A stretch of DNA of 64,000 bases from an uncultured Kordiimonas sp. GTDB taxonomy: Bacteria; Pseudomonadota; Alphaproteobacteria; Sphingomonadales; Kordiimonadaceae. The first letter of the stretch is position 1, and each line of letters opens with the position of its first letter. This document shows, one piece after another, positions 59,992 to 64,000 of the stretch. The position numbers and the translations under genes were made by a program. Under the pieces are notes generated by a model. It saw only the letters and a program-made list of their open reading frames with translations, was not told the DNA's origin and made no database searches. Location: positions 1,054,001 through 1,118,000 of the forward strand of contig CANLMI010000001.1 in NCBI GenBank assembly GCA_947492375.1, in the 5' to 3' direction.

Positions 59992-61358
59992 TTGAAACGC
60001 TCATCGACATATTACCCCTATTGATGTTTATGGTTCTTATCCCGCTCTTGTTCTCAGGCTATCCCGTTGCCTTTGTATTGGGCGGCGTCGGCCTCGCGTT
60101 TTGGTTACTCGCCGTAGGCTTGGGCATTGAGAACCCAAATAGCTTTTTTCTTGTCGTGTCACGGATATTTGGCGGCGTAGTAAACAAGCTGGTCTTGGTT
60201 GCGATACCTATGTTCATCTTCATGGGCACAATGTTGGAGAAAAGCGGTGTCGCACGCGATTTGTTGAACACATTGCAAATCATGACACGGCGGGTTCCTG
60301 GTGGCCTTGCCTTATCGGTAACAATGCTGGGGGTTGTTCTTGCCGCAACAACAGGTATCATCGGTGCAAGCGTTGTTATGATGACGCTTCTCGCTTTACC
60401 TGTAATGCTTGAGCGCGGGTATGACACTCCCCTTGCCACTGGCACGATCGCAGCATCCGGCACACTTGGTATTCTCTTGCCACCATCGATTATGCTTGTT
60501 GTGATGGCTGACCTTTTATCTACATCGGCAGGAACACTATTTCTGGCTGCAATTGGTCCGGGGCTGTTTCTCGTCGCCCTTTACCTCCTCTATATATTCA
60601 TCACGACATGGCGTAATCCAGAGCGTGCGCCAGCCCTTAACTCTTTAAGTGATACATTCGAAAAGCTTTCCATTAATTTGATTACAAAAAGTTTTCTACC
60701 GCCTTTCATTTTAATTTTTATGGTGTTGGGGTCTATTTTCGGCGGGATTGCAACGCCGACGGAGGCAAGCGGTGTTGGCGCATTTGGCGCTCTCATTCTC
60801 GCTCTAATAAACAGAAAGCTCAGTTTCAAAACATTAAACGATGTTATTGAGCAATCTGCTCTTACAACAACTATGTTGTTTGGCTTATTCGTCGGCGCAA
60901 CAGCATTTTCTTATGTCTTTGCTTTGCTTGGCGGACATGACATTATTCTGGATATTATTGCCTCAACGGGCGCGGATGCGTGGAGCGTCCTGATCGTTTT
61001 GATGATTACGGTTTTTCTATTGGGTTTTTTCTTCGACTGGATCGAGATCACTCTCATTATTTTACCTGTTTTTGCCCCAGTTATTGCAGCGCTGGATTTT
61101 GGCAATCATGTTGAAAACGCAGGCCTGATGGTCGCATGGTTTGCAACCCTGATGGCGGTTAATCTGCAAACCAGCTTCCTTACACCACCCTTCGGTTTTG
61201 CATTATTTTACATGAAAGGTGCGGCCCCAAAATCTGTTAAGCTCGGGCAAATTTATAAGGGCATAGTACCGTTCGTCCTATTACAAGTATTTTGCCTTGC
61301 CATATTAATGGCATGGCCCAAGCTTGCTCTATGGTTGCCGACCTATATGGGGCATTAG
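59988..61358 (+). CDS. dctM: TRAP transporter large permease (DctM)
   Basis: A 456-residue integral membrane protein with about 12 helices. Conserved stretches: PMFIFMGTMLEKSGVARDLL, GTIAASGTLGILLPPSIMLV and GIATPTEASGVGAFGALIL. It transports the ligand with Na+ in TRAP systems. Terminator downstream. Confidence 0.96.
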   Translation: MIETLIDILPLLMFMVLIPLLFSGYPVAFVLGGVGLAFWLLAVGLGIENPNSFFLVVSRIFGGVVNKLVLVAIPMFIFMGTMLEKSGVARDLLNTLQIMTRRVPGGLALSVTMLGVVLAATTGIIGASVVMMTLLALPVMLERGYDTPLATGTIAASGTLGILLPPSIMLVVMADLLSTSAGTLFLAAIGPGLFLVALYLLYIFITTWRNPERAPALNSLSDTFEKLSINLITKSFLPPFILIFMVLGSIFGGIATPTEASGVGAFGALILALINRKLSFKTLNDVIEQSALTTTMLFGLFVGATAFSYVFALLGGHDIILDIIASTGADAWSVLIVLMITVFLLGFFFDWIEITLIILPVFAPVIAALDFGNHVENAGLMVAWFATLMAVNLQTSFLTPPFGFALFYMKGAAPKSVKLGQIYKGIVPFVLLQVFCLAILMAWPKLALWLPTYMGH

Positions 61359-61383
61359 AAGATAGCCTGCTTCCTACTTAAAT

Positions 61384-61413
61384 AAAAAAGCCTGATCAAT
61401 GTCAGGCTTTTTT
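61384..61413. terminator. Bidirectional terminator
   Basis: Stem AAAAAAGCCTGA / TCAGGCTTTTTT with a 6-base loop, between the convergent dctM and DUF2336 genes. Confidence 0.93.
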
Positions 61414-61440
61414 ATTACTGCTTTAAAATAGAATTTATTC

Positions 61441-62568
61441 TTAGTGAACAGTATTTTGTGCGGCATCCAACGTGCCAAGTTTGCCAACAAGATAATCGAA
61501 GTTTTCCATATCAACATCATCTTCGACTGTTGTTAAAACACGTTCAATCATAAGCTGACGGAATAACTCTTTGCTATCGCCTGCCGTCATGTTCATTTCG
61601 CCGGCCACATCAAGCGCGCATTTTGCGATTGATAAATATTCCTGCGGCATTTCTGCGGCTTCAAATAACCGCTCAAGCCCCATACCACCTTTGTCATGCA
61701 CCAGTTTATAGGCGTTCACAACAGGAATACCGACCCGTTTGGCAAGCGCGGCTTCAAAAAAGGTTGTATCCCCTAAACAAAGCGCTCTCAGGATCAGGCT
61801 TGCCGTTAACCGACCCCCTTTATGTAATTGATCCACAAGTTCAACGACTGTATCTGTCTGTTTATTCCCTTCAAGAAGGGTTACCGTTGCCTTTTCACGG
61901 CTTTCCATTAACAAATCACTCGCTGTGCCGGGAGAGACTTCATGATGGGTCATAATATGCTGACGAAGCTGATCAGATACCATTGTTACCAAGCGCTCTG
62001 AAACACTCAGAGGTAATTGTTTCCGGTGAACCATAGGTTCTTTGACCAGATCACTCCCAGCAAATTTATCCAAAACTTTTTTGTACGTATGTTCCGCGAT
62101 TTCGGCGCCGTTATTTTCCATGAGTGTGGCAACAACCTGCTCATTGCCCTGTTCTGCAATCGCTTCAGACAATTGAGGGGAAACACTATCACGGCTTGCA
62201 ACAGCTTTTTGTATATGCTCGCCTCTTGTGTTTACTATGGCGATCAGATCTTCATCCGTGAGGACATCAGAACTCGTTACAATCGGCATTGCAACTTCAT
62301 TGACATCTTCAGCTAACGACAAGGCGACATCATGAGGAACATCAGGGTTATCTTTTAAGCTTTCTGACAATGCTGCACGCACTCGAACAGCCGCATCCTT
62401 AAGCATAATGCGGAAGATATCTTCCGCTATTTTCCGCTCCCCATCACTTAACGACACACCTTCAAAGGTTTTTGCTACTTTAACAGCAGCTGCCGCTCTA
62501 TTGTCATCATTTGTATCTTGCAATAATTTTGCGACATCTGTGCTGGTCAATATATTTTGGTCGGACAA
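61441..62568 (-). CDS. DUF2336-domain protein
   Basis: A 375-residue helical-repeat protein. The repeat-like N-terminal half has AAVRVRAALSESLKDNPDVP and VALSLAEDVNEVAMPIVTSS. A conserved central part reads LPLSVSERLVTMVSDQLRQH, and the C-terminal part GDTTFFEAALAKRVGIPVVN. These match DUF2336, a family common in alphaproteobacteria with HEAT-like repeats and no defined function. Single gene. Confidence 0.88.
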   Translation of the reverse strand: MSDQNILTSTDVAKLLQDTNDDNRAAAAVKVAKTFEGVSLSDGERKIAEDIFRIMLKDAAVRVRAALSESLKDNPDVPHDVALSLAEDVNEVAMPIVTSSDVLTDEDLIAIVNTRGEHIQKAVASRDSVSPQLSEAIAEQGNEQVVATLMENNGAEIAEHTYKKVLDKFAGSDLVKEPMVHRKQLPLSVSERLVTMVSDQLRQHIMTHHEVSPGTASDLLMESREKATVTLLEGNKQTDTVVELVDQLHKGGRLTASLILRALCLGDTTFFEAALAKRVGIPVVNAYKLVHDKGGMGLERLFEAAEMPQEYLSIAKCALDVAGEMNMTAGDSKELFRQLMIERVLTTVEDDVDMENFDYLVGKLGTLDAAQNTVH

Positions 62569-62927
62569 GGCTCAATCCCCATGAAAAATACTTTCCTGCA
62601 ACCATACTTTGAAACTGTTAATTAGCAGTTAATAGCTAAAGTTTTAGCCAATTTGACACTATAGTATTTAAGTAATCACCTGAGATATAAACAAAAGTTC
62701 TCGGTAGAGATGAATATCGATAACATAAAAGTCATGAGGGCTATCCTTATTATTTTATCTTTCCATTGTGATCTTAGGGATTACCCGCTAGCATGACGCC
62801 ACTTTTAACTTTAGGGGTTCAACCATTCGTACGATTGGTTGTTGGAACAATTATAAATAATATCTGAAATTGGGATAAACACTTTTAAGAGTTTAGCCCT
62901 TTTTTAATATAAAAATTGGGATTTACT
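62569..62927. other. Divergent intergenic region with palindrome
   Basis: 359 AT-rich bases between the DUF2336 gene and the symporter gene. The only clear element is the 22-base near-palindrome at 62821-62842. No small gene is supported. Confidence 0.5.
62821..62842. promoter_or_regulatory. 22-base near-palindrome, possible operator
   Basis: Half-sites CAACCATTCGT and ACGATTGGTTG pair at 10 of 11 positions with no spacer. It ends 85 bases before the symporter start and may bind a dimeric regulator. Confidence 0.5.
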
Positions 62928-64000
62928 ATGAATAGACTGCTTGTCTCGCTGGGCATGATATTAAGCTGGACTCAAGTAAGTATGGCACAATCAAATGACC
63001 GTACATTCTCCGATGCCGTCAACGACGTGATGACACCAATCGCTGAAGTGATAGAACATGTTGTATTCTACAAACTAGAGCTTGCGTGGCTTCTTGGTGA
63101 TGGTACACCAGGCATTCCCTTTATCGTTATCTGGCTCCTCGGCGCAGCTATTTTCTTCTCTTTTTATATGGGTTTTCCAAACATTCGTAATTTCAAACAA
63201 TCCATGCAAATTGTCTCGGGTAAATATGACGACCCGAATGACCCCGGCGAAGTTACGCACTTTCAGGCGTTAACAGCAGCCGTTTCAGGCACTGTCGGCC
63301 TTGGCAATATCGCAGGTGTTGCAATTGCAATCTCAATTGGTGGGCCCGGTGCAACCTTCTGGATGATTATGGCGGGCCTCTTTGGCATGACGAGTAAATT
63401 TGTCGAATGTACTCTCGGCGTTAAATACCGCGAAATTGATGAAAACGGTGTCGTATCAGGTGGCCCGATGTATTATCTCTCGAAAGGTATGGCAAAACGT
63501 GGGATGCCGGGGCTTGGTAAAGTCCTCGCAATTGCTGCCGCTATTATTTGTATCGGCGGTGCCTTTGGCGCAGGTGCGATTTTTCAGGTAAACCAGTCTT
63601 CTGCACAATTTACGAACGAGATTGTTGCCCTAACTGGTGGCTCTGATAGTTTCTTTTTCGGACGTCCATGGTTATTTGGTATTCTTTTCTCATTCTTTGT
63701 TGGCCTTGTTATCATTGGCGGCATCAGGAAAATCACTAGTGTTACAGAACTATTGGTTCCTTTCATGGCACTGATTTATATTTCAGCTTCGCTGGTTGTG
63801 ATTTTAAGCAATGCCAGCGAAATCCCGGGCGCTTTTGTCCAGATTTTTGTCGGCGCTTTCTCCCCAGAGGGCGTGCAAGGTGGTATTATCGGCGTATTGG
63901 TTCAAGGTTTGCGTAGGGCAACATTCTCTAACGAGGCCGGCCTTGGTTCTGCTTCAATTGCACACTCGGCCGCGAAAACAAAAGAGCCTGTTTCAGAGGG
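62928..64000 (+). CDS. Alanine/glycine:cation symporter (AGCS family), 3' end cut
   Basis: The frame starts at ATG 62928 and is open to the window end (357 codons). The signal-like start is followed by a domain with VSGTVGLGNIAGVAIAISIG, GGPGATFWMIMAGLFGMTSK and FVECTLGVKYREID, the AGCS signature. It imports alanine or glycine with Na+ or H+. Later parts include IGGIRKITSVTELLVPFMAL and LRRATFSNEAGLGSASIAHS. No ribosome binding site stands out. The C-terminal part lies outside the window. Confidence 0.95.
   Translation, partial: MNRLLVSLGMILSWTQVSMAQSNDRTFSDAVNDVMTPIAEVIEHVVFYKLELAWLLGDGTPGIPFIVIWLLGAAIFFSFYMGFPNIRNFKQSMQIVSGKYDDPNDPGEVTHFQALTAAVSGTVGLGNIAGVAIAISIGGPGATFWMIMAGLFGMTSKFVECTLGVKYREIDENGVVSGGPMYYLSKGMAKRGMPGLGKVLAIAAAIICIGGAFGAGAIFQVNQSSAQFTNEIVALTGGSDSFFFGRPWLFGILFSFFVGLVIIGGIRKITSVTELLVPFMALIYISASLVVILSNASEIPGAFVQIFVGAFSPEGVQGGIIGVLVQGLRRATFSNEAGLGSASIAHSAAKTKEPVSE

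Overview
The window is chromosomal DNA from a Gram-negative, flagellated alphaproteobacterium of fairly low GC content. Three things point to Alphaproteobacteria: the FlbT/FlaF/FliX flagellar regulators, a FlmG-like flagellin glycosyltransferase linked to pseudaminic-acid genes, and the gene order flgH-dksA-fliX-flgI. TRAP and Na+/alanine-type transporters fit a marine heterotroph. The species cannot be named from the sequence. No rRNA, tRNA, CRISPR array or insertion sequence was seen.

Layout. 1-8.3 kb: the end of an exosortase-A (XrtA/PEP-CTERM) exopolysaccharide cluster on the minus strand (polysaccharide export lipoprotein, GalE-type epimerase, glycosyltransferase, PrsT-type TPR protein, initiating sugar transferase), then a CobT-like protein that lacks the usual catalytic Glu. 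8.5-10.6 kb: a PEP-CTERM surface protein with eleven perfect NPPPGG repeats, a likely exosortase substrate. 10.7-14.5 kb: an XRE regulator, aminopeptidase N and an Lrp-type regulator. 14.6-17.0 kb: a complete bufferin-type copper-binding RiPP operon (BufA1 precursor, MNIO/DUF692 enzyme BufB, DUF2063 partner BufC, DoxX protein BufD). 17.2-25.4 kb: a flagellar motor/switch operon (FliL, FliM, DUF6468, MotE, CheZ-like, two MotB-like proteins, a large periplasmic TPR protein). 25.8-34.1 kb: rod and ring genes (flgF, flgG, flgA, flgH, fliX, flgI, a FlgJ N-terminal homologue, a FlgN-like protein) with dksA and a flagellin. 34.1-43.8 kb: an AT-rich flagellin-glycosylation island. 44-47.6 kb: flbT, flaF, two near-identical flagellins and flaG. 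47.7-64 kb: a MoxR/VWA pair, a TonB-like protein, alkaline phosphatase, an exported methyltransferase, a response regulator with two Hpt proteins, a TipN-like two-TM coiled-coil protein, a TRAP transporter, a DUF2336 protein and a truncated AGCS symporter.

How the parts work together. Five sites with exact sigma-54 geometry (GG-N10-GC within TGGCAC) precede flgF, flgI and all three flagellin genes. The two tandem flagellin genes carry leader RNAs with strings of small hairpins that have A-rich loops; the last hairpin covers the ribosome binding site. They lie just downstream of flbT and flaF, which control flagellin at the post-transcriptional level in Caulobacter. The pseudaminic-acid genes, the FlmG-like transferase and a FliM/CheZ/MotB set make one coherent flagellar region. 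The most unusual observations are the flagellin leader hairpin arrays, the bufferin operon, the CobT-like protein without its general base, the MotB-like protein without its ion-binding Asp beside a MotE/TPR pair, and the TipN-like protein.
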